Assembly: GCF_029870285.1 (NCBI RefSeq)
Contig: NZ_JACSYA010000007.1
Span: 124,001 to 188,000 of the forward strand
Direction of reading: 5' to 3'
DNA: 64,000 nucleotides
Origin: Delftia sp. PS-11
GTDB lineage: Bacteria; Pseudomonadota; Gammaproteobacteria; Burkholderiales; Burkholderiaceae_C
The notes beneath the pieces are model-generated. The model made no database searches, was not told the DNA's origin, and saw nothing but the letters and a program-made list of their open reading frames with translations. A program made the position numbers and the translations under genes. This document shows positions 56,567 through 64,000 of the stretch, in pieces (within the stretch, counting starts at the first letter, position 1; each line of letters begins with the position of its first letter).

Positions 56567-56585
56567 CACAAAGTGTATGCAATTT
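56567..56585. promoter_or_regulatory. Putative purine-regulon operator upstream of puuD
   Basis: CACAAAGTGTATGCAATTT, 133 bases before the puuD ATG. It matches 17 of 19 bases of the element upstream of uraH (59963-59981). The common core is AAAGTGTAT followed by CA. Confidence 0.6.
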
Positions 56586-56620
56586 CCTGGCAACACTGTG
56601 GTTTGCGCAGCATCAATACA

Positions 56621-57484
56621 CTAGAGATTTCCCTGATTCTGCACCAGGAATGCACTGCGTCGCTGCAAAAGCTGTGCCGCCACGGCCACAGCGATGACCT
56701 CGGGCTCCTTGCCCCGGATGCCGGGCACGCCGATGGGACAGGTTACATGGTCCAGCTCCTGGTCGCTGAAGCCGCGCTCGCGCAGCCGGCGCCGGAAGGT
56801 GGCCCACTTGGTGGCGCTGCCGATCAGGCCCACATACGGCAGGTCTGCCTGCTCGCGCTGGCGGCGCAGGCACTGGGCCACCACCTCCAGGTCTTCGGCG
56901 TGGCTGAAACTCATGATCAGCACCTGGGCGCCGGCCGGCAGGTCGGCCACGGCGGACTGCACGGGATCGGAGTACTCGCACTGCACCAGCTCGTGCGGCG
57001 CTTCGGGAAAGACTTCATCGCGGCTGTCCACCCAGACCACGCGGTAAGGCAGCTGGCACAGCAGGCGCACCAGCGCATGGCCGACATGGCCCGCGCCGAA
57101 CAGGGCCACGCAGTCACGCGGCGGCTGAAGGCGCTCCCGCAGCAGGTCCATGCGGCCCTGGGGCACGAAGCGAAAGCCCAGCACCACCACGCCGCCGCAG
57201 CACTGGCCCAGGCTGGGCCCCAGCGGATAGCGGTGCTGGCGCATGGCTGGCGGCTCTTGCTGCGGGCCCTGCACCGCCCCATCGCGCAAAAAGCCACGGG
57301 CCTGGTCCAGGGCATCGAACTCCAGATGCCCCCCGCCAATGGTGCCCACCGTGCGGTCGGCAAATACCGCCATCCAGGCACCGCGCTCGCGGGGGACGGA
57401 ACCTCGCGAATCCAGAACCTCCACCCAGCACAGCGGCCCCTGCTCCAGGCCCTGCTCCACTGTCTTGAATGTGTCACTCCACAT
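56621..57484 (-). CDS. xdhC: Xanthine dehydrogenase accessory protein XdhC
   Basis: Molybdenum-cofactor maturation factor of 287 residues that binds and delivers sulfurated Moco to xanthine dehydrogenase. Seen: VEVLDSRGSVPRERGAWMAV, GTIGGGHLEFDALDQAR, GPSLGQCCGGVVVL with the conserved Cys pair, and the XdhC Rossmann part FGAGHVGHALVRLL. ATG at 57484 (MWSDTFKTVEQG); the frame is open further upstream with unlikely sequence. xdhA/xdhB are not in the window. It lies about 190 bases upstream of puuD on the same strand. Confidence 0.92.
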   Translation of the reverse strand: MWSDTFKTVEQGLEQGPLCWVEVLDSRGSVPRERGAWMAVFADRTVGTIGGGHLEFDALDQARGFLRDGAVQGPQQEPPAMRQHRYPLGPSLGQCCGGVVVLGFRFVPQGRMDLLRERLQPPRDCVALFGAGHVGHALVRLLCQLPYRVVWVDSRDEVFPEAPHELVQCEYSDPVQSAVADLPAGAQVLIMSFSHAEDLEVVAQCLRRQREQADLPYVGLIGSATKWATFRRRLRERGFSDQELDHVTCPIGVPGIRGKEPEVIAVAVAAQLLQRRSAFLVQNQGNL

Positions 57485-57616
57485 GCGCGCACCTGCCAGC
57501 CCGTCGTGGCGCCTGCGGGCTTCGTTGTTGTTGGTTGCGAGATTTTTTCCCTGCGGCGCCCTGGTGTTGCGCTCCGACTGCATGGCGCCGCATTGTTTCA
57601 GGATACGCTTGCCATC

Positions 57617-58105
57617 ATGCCTGATTCTTCCGATTCTTCTCAGCACAGTTCCCCATCCAGGTCACATGCCGGCCGGCCCTGGCTGTGGGCCGGCGTGGTG
57701 GCCGCCATCGCCTCCCTGGTGACCGCCTGCAAATCGCCTCCGGGCCCCGGCCCGCGCGGCGGCGATGCGCCGTCCAGCACCCAGGCCGAATACCGCCAGA
57801 GCGCGGCCCGCCACCTGTATGCCCGCAACGCCGACCGCATCTACCAGGGCAAGCTGCCCCCCATGCTCTATGCGATCGGCGTGCTGCAGCTGCAGATCGA
57901 CCGCAGCGGCCAGGTCCAGCGCGTGCAGTGGATGCGCGCGCCCAGCCACGCCCCCGAGGTCGTGGCCGAGATCGAACGGCTGGTGCGCGCAGCAGCGCCA
58001 TTTCCCGTTCCCGCAGGCGCCAGCCGAATCACCTATACCGACACCTGGCTCTGGGACAAGTCTGGGCGTTTCCAGCTCGATACGCTGACGGAAGGGCAGC
58101 TGTAA
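57617..58105 (+). CDS. TonB C-terminal-like domain lipoprotein
   Basis: Protein of 162 residues. A hydrophilic start (1-20) is followed by a hydrophobic segment ending in a lipobox-like LVTAC (Cys38), then a TonB/TolA C-terminal-like domain (about 65-160) with KLPPMLYAIGVLQLQIDRSG and QVQRVQWMRAPSHAPEVVAE. Such proteins are often labelled energy transducer TonB, but the Cys suggests a lipid anchor instead of an inner-membrane helix linked to ExbBD. No exbB/exbD nearby. Divergent from xdhC. Confidence 0.72.
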   Translation: MPDSSDSSQHSSPSRSHAGRPWLWAGVVAAIASLVTACKSPPGPGPRGGDAPSSTQAEYRQSAARHLYARNADRIYQGKLPPMLYAIGVLQLQIDRSGQVQRVQWMRAPSHAPEVVAEIERLVRAAAPFPVPAGASRITYTDTWLWDKSGRFQLDTLTEGQL

Positions 58106-58157
58106 CCAGCTGAAAAGCCAGCAAGGCCGGCCAGGTGCAGGCAGGGCGGCTGGCGCT

Positions 58158-58742
58158 CTACTCGACGACCTTGGTGATCTTGGAGCCCTGCAGCGAGACG
58201 CCAGCCTCCAGGCCCGCGTTAGTCAGCACATAGCTGGCCACGGGGCCTTCGGCGGTCGTGGTGTCCACGCTGCCGTTGGCACCGACCCGGCCCACGGCCA
58301 CAGTGGCGTCGGCACCGACCGACCAGCCGTCGCTGGCCAGGAACTTGTTCAGTGCCTGCTGGGTGTTGAAGACATAGATCACGGCCTTGGACTGGCCGCC
58401 AGCCTGCCAGCCCACCGACGCGCCCGTGGTGCTGTAAAAGCCCTTGTTGTGGCCGCCCACACGCAGCACGCCACGGCCATGCTCGACACCGACGATGAAG
58501 CTGCCGCCAATCACCGAGGGGAAGATCAGCACGCCCTTGGCGCGTGCCACCATTTCCCGGGCGCCGGGAGCCGTCTGGTACAGCCGCTCCAGCGCGGCAT
58601 TGGCGCGCGCATTGACCGTGGTGCTGTCCGCACGCGGTGCGGCCTGTGTCTCGGGCCTGGTGGTCGTGCAGCCGACCATGGCCAGGCTGCCAGCCGCCAG
58701 GGCCATGACCAGTGCGGTGGTACGCAAAGAAAACTCACGCAT
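58158..58742 (-). CDS. SYLF/Ysc84-domain lipoprotein
   Basis: Protein of 194 residues. Signal peptide with lipobox MVGC (Cys25). The SYLF (DUF500) domain covers about 60-194: AKGVLIFPSVIGGSFIVGVE, GGHNKGFYSTTGASVGWQAG and FNTQQALNKFLASDGWSVGA. In eukaryotes the domain binds lipids; bacterial roles are not settled. Probably faces the periplasm. Convergent with the TonB-like gene. Confidence 0.88.
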   Translation of the reverse strand: MREFSLRTTALVMALAAGSLAMVGCTTTRPETQAAPRADSTTVNARANAALERLYQTAPGAREMVARAKGVLIFPSVIGGSFIVGVEHGRGVLRVGGHNKGFYSTTGASVGWQAGGQSKAVIYVFNTQQALNKFLASDGWSVGADATVAVGRVGANGSVDTTTAEGPVASYVLTNAGLEAGVSLQGSKITKVVE

Positions 58743-59024
58743 GTTTGAACCTGCCTTTCGTCGCTATGTCGGGCATCAGGGCAAAACCTGCCGGCCTGGC
58801 GCGCGCCCTCTCACGTGCACCAAGCCCCTCTGCGTCCATATGGCGGCACGCATGAGGCCGGGCAGATGCTAGACATCTTGTGCTCGGGCAGATCGCAAGA
58901 TGCGCCATAGGACTACAGGCGCAAGGTTCGCGCCTGCATGCACAGGCAAGCACAGCGCATTCAGGACACAAAGTGCCAGAATGCAGCATCCGGGCCATGC
59001 TTTGCATCCCAGGCGAGAGAGTCC

Positions 59025-59414
59025 ATGAAGTTCTGGAACCACTTCCACCACCCCCGTGCCGCCATGGCACTGCTGCGCACCACGCTGGCGGTGTTGATGC
59101 TGCTGCATGGCTGGGCCAAGCTGCGCTACGGCATCGGCGGCATCGAGAGCATGGTGCAAGCTGCCGGCGCTCCTGGCTGGCTGGCATATGCGGTCTATCT
59201 GGGGGAGGTGGTCGCACCCCTGATGCTGCTGGTTGGCCTGTGGGTGGTGCCTGCAGCTTTGGTGGTCGCCATCAATATGGCCGTGGCCTTCGCATTGGCG
59301 CACACGGGCCAGGTGCTGCAGCTGCACAGCTCCGGCGGCTGGGCGCTGGAGCTGCAGGCGCTTTTCCTGGTCTGCGCGCTGGTGGTGGCCTTGGGCCATC
59401 CACAGGGCCGGTAA
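59025..59414 (+). CDS. DoxX-family membrane protein
   Basis: Membrane protein of 129 residues with four hydrophobic helices: LLRTTLAVLMLLHGWAKL, AYAVYLGEVVAPLMLLVGLW, VPAALVVAINMAVAFALAH and LELQALFLVCALVVALG. The HGWAKL and GEVVAPLMLLVGLW stretches are typical of DoxX/YphA proteins, some linked to quinone or redox functions. ATG 59025 follows GCGAGAGAGTCC. Exact function unknown. Confidence 0.82.
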   Translation: MKFWNHFHHPRAAMALLRTTLAVLMLLHGWAKLRYGIGGIESMVQAAGAPGWLAYAVYLGEVVAPLMLLVGLWVVPAALVVAINMAVAFALAHTGQVLQLHSSGGWALELQALFLVCALVVALGHPQGR

Positions 59415-59511
59415 AGGCCCAATGGCAGGAAGGGCGACAGCAGCGCCCTTCTTGCAGGTCAAGTCACTCCAGGCCATCCCCCGACAGCCTGTCTGCGCCA
59501 GTGGGCCGGGG

Positions 59512-59862
59512 TCAGGAGCCCCGGTATGTGGAATAGCTCCAGGGGCTGACCAGCAGCGGCACGTGGTAGTGCTGGTCGGCATGGGCCACGCCGAAGTCCA
59601 GGCTGACACGGTTCAGGAAGTTGGGCTCGGGCAGTTGCACGCCGCGCGCCTTGAAATAGGCCGCCACATCGAAGGTCAGCCGGTAGGTGCCTGTCTTGAG
59701 GCTGTGGTTGTCAAACAGCGGCGCATCGGTGCGGCCATCGTGGTTGAGCACCAGGCTCTTGATCAGCGTGGCCTGTTCGCCATCAGTGGAATACAGCGCG
59801 ACGGCCATGCCCGCTGCGGGGCAGCCGTTCATGGTGTCAAGGACGTGGGTGCTCAGGCCCAT
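59512..59862 (-). CDS. uraH: 5-hydroxyisourate hydrolase
   Basis: Transthyretin-related hydrolase of 116 residues acting after PuuD: 5-hydroxyisourate to OHCU. Seen: MGLSTHVLDTMNGCPAAGMA, the internal GRTDAPLF segment, YHVPLLVSPWSYSTYRGS at the end, with the C-terminal YRGS diagnostic of the enzyme. ATG at 59862 follows AGGAGATTCCC. Monocistronic with a likely operator about 100 bases upstream. Confidence 0.94.
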   Translation of the reverse strand: MGLSTHVLDTMNGCPAAGMAVALYSTDGEQATLIKSLVLNHDGRTDAPLFDNHSLKTGTYRLTFDVAAYFKARGVQLPEPNFLNRVSLDFGVAHADQHYHVPLLVSPWSYSTYRGS

Positions 59863-59962
59863 GGGAATCTCCTGTGCGGCGGGCACCGGCCCGCCCTGGT
59901 TGTCATTGAAGGCATCATGCAGTCCAGGGCCCGCGACAGCACTCGCGGCCCTGCTGTGCACC

Positions 59963-59981
59963 CACAAAGTGTATACAGTTT
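59963..59981. promoter_or_regulatory. Putative purine-regulon operator upstream of uraH
   Basis: CACAAAGTGTATACAGTTT, 101 bases before the uraH ATG and 160 bases before the divergent ggt ATG. It contains the palindromic core TGTATACA. It shares 17 of 19 bases with the element upstream of puuD (56567-56585). Confidence 0.6.
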
Positions 59982-60140
59982 TTGTACTCTCTTGAAGCAA
60001 TACTGCCGTGATCCATCTAGGCAGATACCCGGCCCTGGCACCGCTTTTGCAAGTGGCCGCATCGCCTATGCTTTCGCTTGCGCCCGGACCGCGCCAACAG
60101 CCGGTGCCGGGCCTTTTTCCATCCTCACCAGGAGACTTCG

Positions 60141-61973
<1,833 letters not shown>

Positions 61974-61980
61974 AGCCAGA

Positions 61981-62012
61981 AAAAGCCGCGCCCGTTGCCA
62001 GGCGCGGCTTTT
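61981..62012. terminator. Bidirectional terminator between ggt and glxR
   Basis: Perfect stem AAAAGCCGCGCC / GGCGCGGCTTTT with an 8-base loop in the convergent gap. T runs are present on both strands. Confidence 0.85.
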
Positions 62013-62070
62013 CACAACAGGGCGGCGCCAGGCCGCCCAACCCCACCCACCGGGGTTCAGAGGGCAGGCA

Positions 62071-62988
62071 TCACGCCTGCGCAGCTTTCTGGCCGACTTC
62101 GAAGTTGGCCTGGATCTCCAGGGCGCGCACCAGGGCCGAGTGGTCCCAGCCCGCGCCGCCATGGGCCACGCAGCTGTTGAACAGCTCCTGGGCCTGGGCC
62201 GTGTTGGGCAGGGACACGCCGAGCTGGCGTGCGCTGCTCAGGGCCAGATTCAAGTCTTTTTGGTGCAGCGAAATGCGGAAGCCCGGCTCGAACGTGCGCC
62301 GGATCATGCGCTCGGCATGCACTTCCAGGATCTTGGACGAGGCAAAGCCGCCCAGCAGCGCCTCGCGCACGCGGGCCGGATCGGCGCCTGCGCGCGATGC
62401 GAACAGCAGGGCCTCGGCCACAGCTTCGATGTTCAGCGCCACGATGATCTGATTGGCCACCTTGGCGGTCTGGCCATCGCCATTGCCGCCCACCAGGGTG
62501 ATGTTCTTGCCCATGCGCTCGAACAGCGGCCTGACGCGGGCGAACACCTCCTCGGGGCCACCGACCATGATGGACAGCGTGGCGTTCTTGGCGCCCACCT
62601 CGCCGCCGGAGACCGGCGCGTCCAGGTACTGCGCGCCGATGGCCTCGATGCGGCGTGCGAAGTCCTTGGTGGCCACGGGCGAGATGGAGCTCATGTCCAC
62701 CACCACCTTGCCGCTGCTGCCCTTGAGCCCGGCGGCCACGCCGTCTTCGCCGAACAGCACTTTCTCAACATCGGGCGTGTCGGGCAGCATCAGGAAGATG
62801 ATGTCGGCGCGCTCGGCCACGCCGCGCGCCGTGGTGCATTGGGTCGCGCTGCTTTCGGCGATCTGCGCGGGGACCTTGCCCAGGGTGTTGACGTACAGCT
62901 GGTGGCCCGCCGAGATCAGGTGGCCTGCCATGGGTGCGCCCATGATGCCCAGGCCGACGAAACCGAGCTTGAGGGAAGATGCATTCAT
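62071..62988 (-). CDS. glxR: Tartronate semialdehyde reductase
   Basis: Beta-hydroxyacid dehydrogenase of 305 residues that reduces tartronate semialdehyde to glycerate. Seen: GFVGLGIMGAPMAGHLISAG, the substrate loop DAPVSGGEVGAKNATLSIMV and catalytic Lys in GQTAKVANQIIVALNIEAV. The gene order gcl-hyi-glxR on the minus strand is the standard glyoxylate-to-glycerate operon, which takes up glyoxylate from urate/allantoin breakdown. Confidence 0.92.
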   Translation of the reverse strand: MNASSLKLGFVGLGIMGAPMAGHLISAGHQLYVNTLGKVPAQIAESSATQCTTARGVAERADIIFLMLPDTPDVEKVLFGEDGVAAGLKGSSGKVVVDMSSISPVATKDFARRIEAIGAQYLDAPVSGGEVGAKNATLSIMVGGPEEVFARVRPLFERMGKNITLVGGNGDGQTAKVANQIIVALNIEAVAEALLFASRAGADPARVREALLGGFASSKILEVHAERMIRRTFEPGFRISLHQKDLNLALSSARQLGVSLPNTAQAQELFNSCVAHGGAGWDHSALVRALEIQANFEVGQKAAQA

Positions 62989-63041
62989 ACGGTGTACTCC
63001 TTGTGGTTCTTGGGAAATCTTGGAAAAAATCGCTGCAGCGC

Positions 63042-63830
63042 TCAGGCGGCGACCGCCACCTGTGTGCGCAGCCAGCCCAGGCCCGACTCGGTCTCGCGCG
63101 CAGGCTTGTACTCGCAGCCCACCCAGCCCTGGTAGCCGATGCGGTCCAGGTGCGCAAAAAGGAAGGGGTAGTTGATCTCGCCCGTGCCCGGTTCGTTGCG
63201 GCCCGGGTTGTCGGCCAGCTGCACATGGCCGATGCGCCCCAGGTGCTTTTGCAGCGTGGCGGCCAGTTCACCCTCGGTGCGCTGCGCGTGGTAAATGTCG
63301 TATTGCACGAAGGCGTTGGAGGCCCCCACTTCATCGAGGATGGACAGGGCCTGGTCCGTGCGGTTCAGGTAGAAACCGGGGATATCGAAGGGGTTGATGG
63401 GCTCGATCAGCAGGCGCAGCCCGGCATCCGCCAGTTCGGTGGCGGCAAAGCGCAGGTTATCGACCAGCGTGCGGCGCAGCGTGGCGGCATCGGCACCTGC
63501 CGGGGCCTTGCCGGCCAGGCAGTTGAGCTGGGGCACCTCCAACGCCTTGGCATAGGCCACGGCCTTGGCCACGCCGGCACGGAACTCATTGACGCGACCG
63601 GGGTCGCAGGCAATGCCGCGCTCGCCCGCGTCCCAGTCGCCTGCGGGCAGGTTGTGCAGCACGATGCGCAGGCCATGGGCGTCGATGCGTTCCTTGATCT
63701 CCTGGGCCGTGTGGGCGTAGGGGAACAGGAACTCCACGGCCTCGAAGCCGGCGCGCGCCGCGCGCTCGAAACGGTCGAGGAAAGGCACCTCGGTGAACAG
63801 CATGCTGAGGTTGGCTGCGAAACGGGGCAT
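63042..63830 (-). CDS. hyi: Hydroxypyruvate isomerase
   Basis: TIM-barrel isomerase of 262 residues that interconverts hydroxypyruvate and tartronate semialdehyde. Seen: MPRFAANLSMLFTEVPFLDR, FEAVEFLFPY, LLIEPINPFDIPGFYLNRTD with a catalytic Glu and GWVGCEYKPARETESGLGWL with the second Glu. It is 53 bases upstream of glxR and about 80 bases after gcl. Confidence 0.93.
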   Translation of the reverse strand: MPRFAANLSMLFTEVPFLDRFERAARAGFEAVEFLFPYAHTAQEIKERIDAHGLRIVLHNLPAGDWDAGERGIACDPGRVNEFRAGVAKAVAYAKALEVPQLNCLAGKAPAGADAATLRRTLVDNLRFAATELADAGLRLLIEPINPFDIPGFYLNRTDQALSILDEVGASNAFVQYDIYHAQRTEGELAATLQKHLGRIGHVQLADNPGRNEPGTGEINYPFLFAHLDRIGYQGWVGCEYKPARETESGLGWLRTQVAVAA

Positions 63831-63911
63831 GTCAGAAGTCTCCGGTTGTCATTGGGCGGGTTGATAGCGGCAAGGCGCGGACGCCCTGCCGGCAGAAAAT
63901 CAGCAGAGGGT

Positions 63912-64000
63912 TCAGTCCAGCAGGGCCAGGGCGCTGGGCACGTCTGCAGGCGATGCAGCCAGTTCCTCGAACTCGACGATGTTGTCGATCTCGGTGCCCA
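63912..64000 (-). CDS. gcl: Glyoxylate carboligase, C-terminal end (partial)
   Basis: The last 28 or so codons on the minus strand read GTEIDNIVEFEELAASPADV and then end ALALLD-stop, closely like the C-terminus of glyoxylate carboligase. The rest lies to the right of the window. Gene order gcl-hyi-glxR supports the call. Confidence 0.8.
   Translation of the reverse strand, partial: GTEIDNIVEFEELAASPADVPSALALLD

Overview
The window reads as a chromosomal segment of a high-GC betaproteobacterium of the Comamonadaceae type, most like Delftia or Comamonas. The basis is dense GC-rich coding with long antisense open frames, several BMP-family and other ABC uptake systems, an H-NS protein of the short beta-proteobacterial kind, the PhnW/PhnY/PhnA phosphonate route and a PuuD-type membrane urate hydroxylase. 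This assignment comes from recognising protein families, not from a database search. No rRNA, tRNA, insertion sequence, prophage or CRISPR array was seen.

Layout. 1-16.6 kb is mostly housekeeping: the 3' part of kynureninase, an AlkA-type glycosylase, an MFS transporter, a flavin monooxygenase, H-NS, a CorC-like membrane protein, ApaH, a DEAD-box RNA helicase, a zinc metallopeptidase, an ornithine-cyclodeaminase-family reductase, a diguanylate cyclase, nadA-nadB and dcd. 16.7-28.3 kb is a purine uptake and deamination block. One group is a BMP-type binding protein with guanine deaminase. The other is a two-permease/one-ATPase nucleoside ABC transporter with two tandem BMP lipoproteins, a Rieske oxygenase and an adenine/adenosine deaminase. 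28.5-36.5 kb is a sugar/sugar-acid operon: RbsB/RbsC/RbsA-like transporter, galactonate-dehydratase-like enolase, AGE epimerase, SDR, SMP-30 lactonase and 2-keto-3-deoxygalactonate kinase, with a divergent LysR gene. No aldolase for it lies in the window.

38.7-50.0 kb is a phosphonate island. A minus-strand arm encodes the 2-aminoethylphosphonate transporter and the transaminase phnW. A plus-strand arm encodes a GntR regulator, phosphonoacetate hydrolase (phnA), phosphonoacetaldehyde dehydrogenase (phnY) and an aminophosphonate-type FAD oxidoreductase. Together they give AEP -> phosphonoacetaldehyde -> phosphonoacetate -> acetate + phosphate. The intergenic region between the arms carries a compact array of GAAAACTGT-like half sites. 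50.0-55.1 kb holds c-di-GMP signalling genes and a Crp/Fnr regulator divergent from an EAL-GGDEF protein.

55.1-64.0 kb returns to purine breakdown: puuD, xdhC, uraH and, at the right edge, glxR, hyi and the 3' end of gcl, which carry glyoxylate to glycerate. Mixed in are a TonB-like lipoprotein, a SYLF-domain lipoprotein, DoxX and gamma-glutamyltransferase. A near-identical 19-bp motif lies upstream of both puuD and uraH and probably marks a shared urate/purine regulon. I did not find a clearly undescribed multi-gene system. The best candidates for new biology are the Rieske oxygenase coupled to the purine deaminase, the galactonate-like operon with an AGE epimerase, and the several unassigned palindromic operators listed below.
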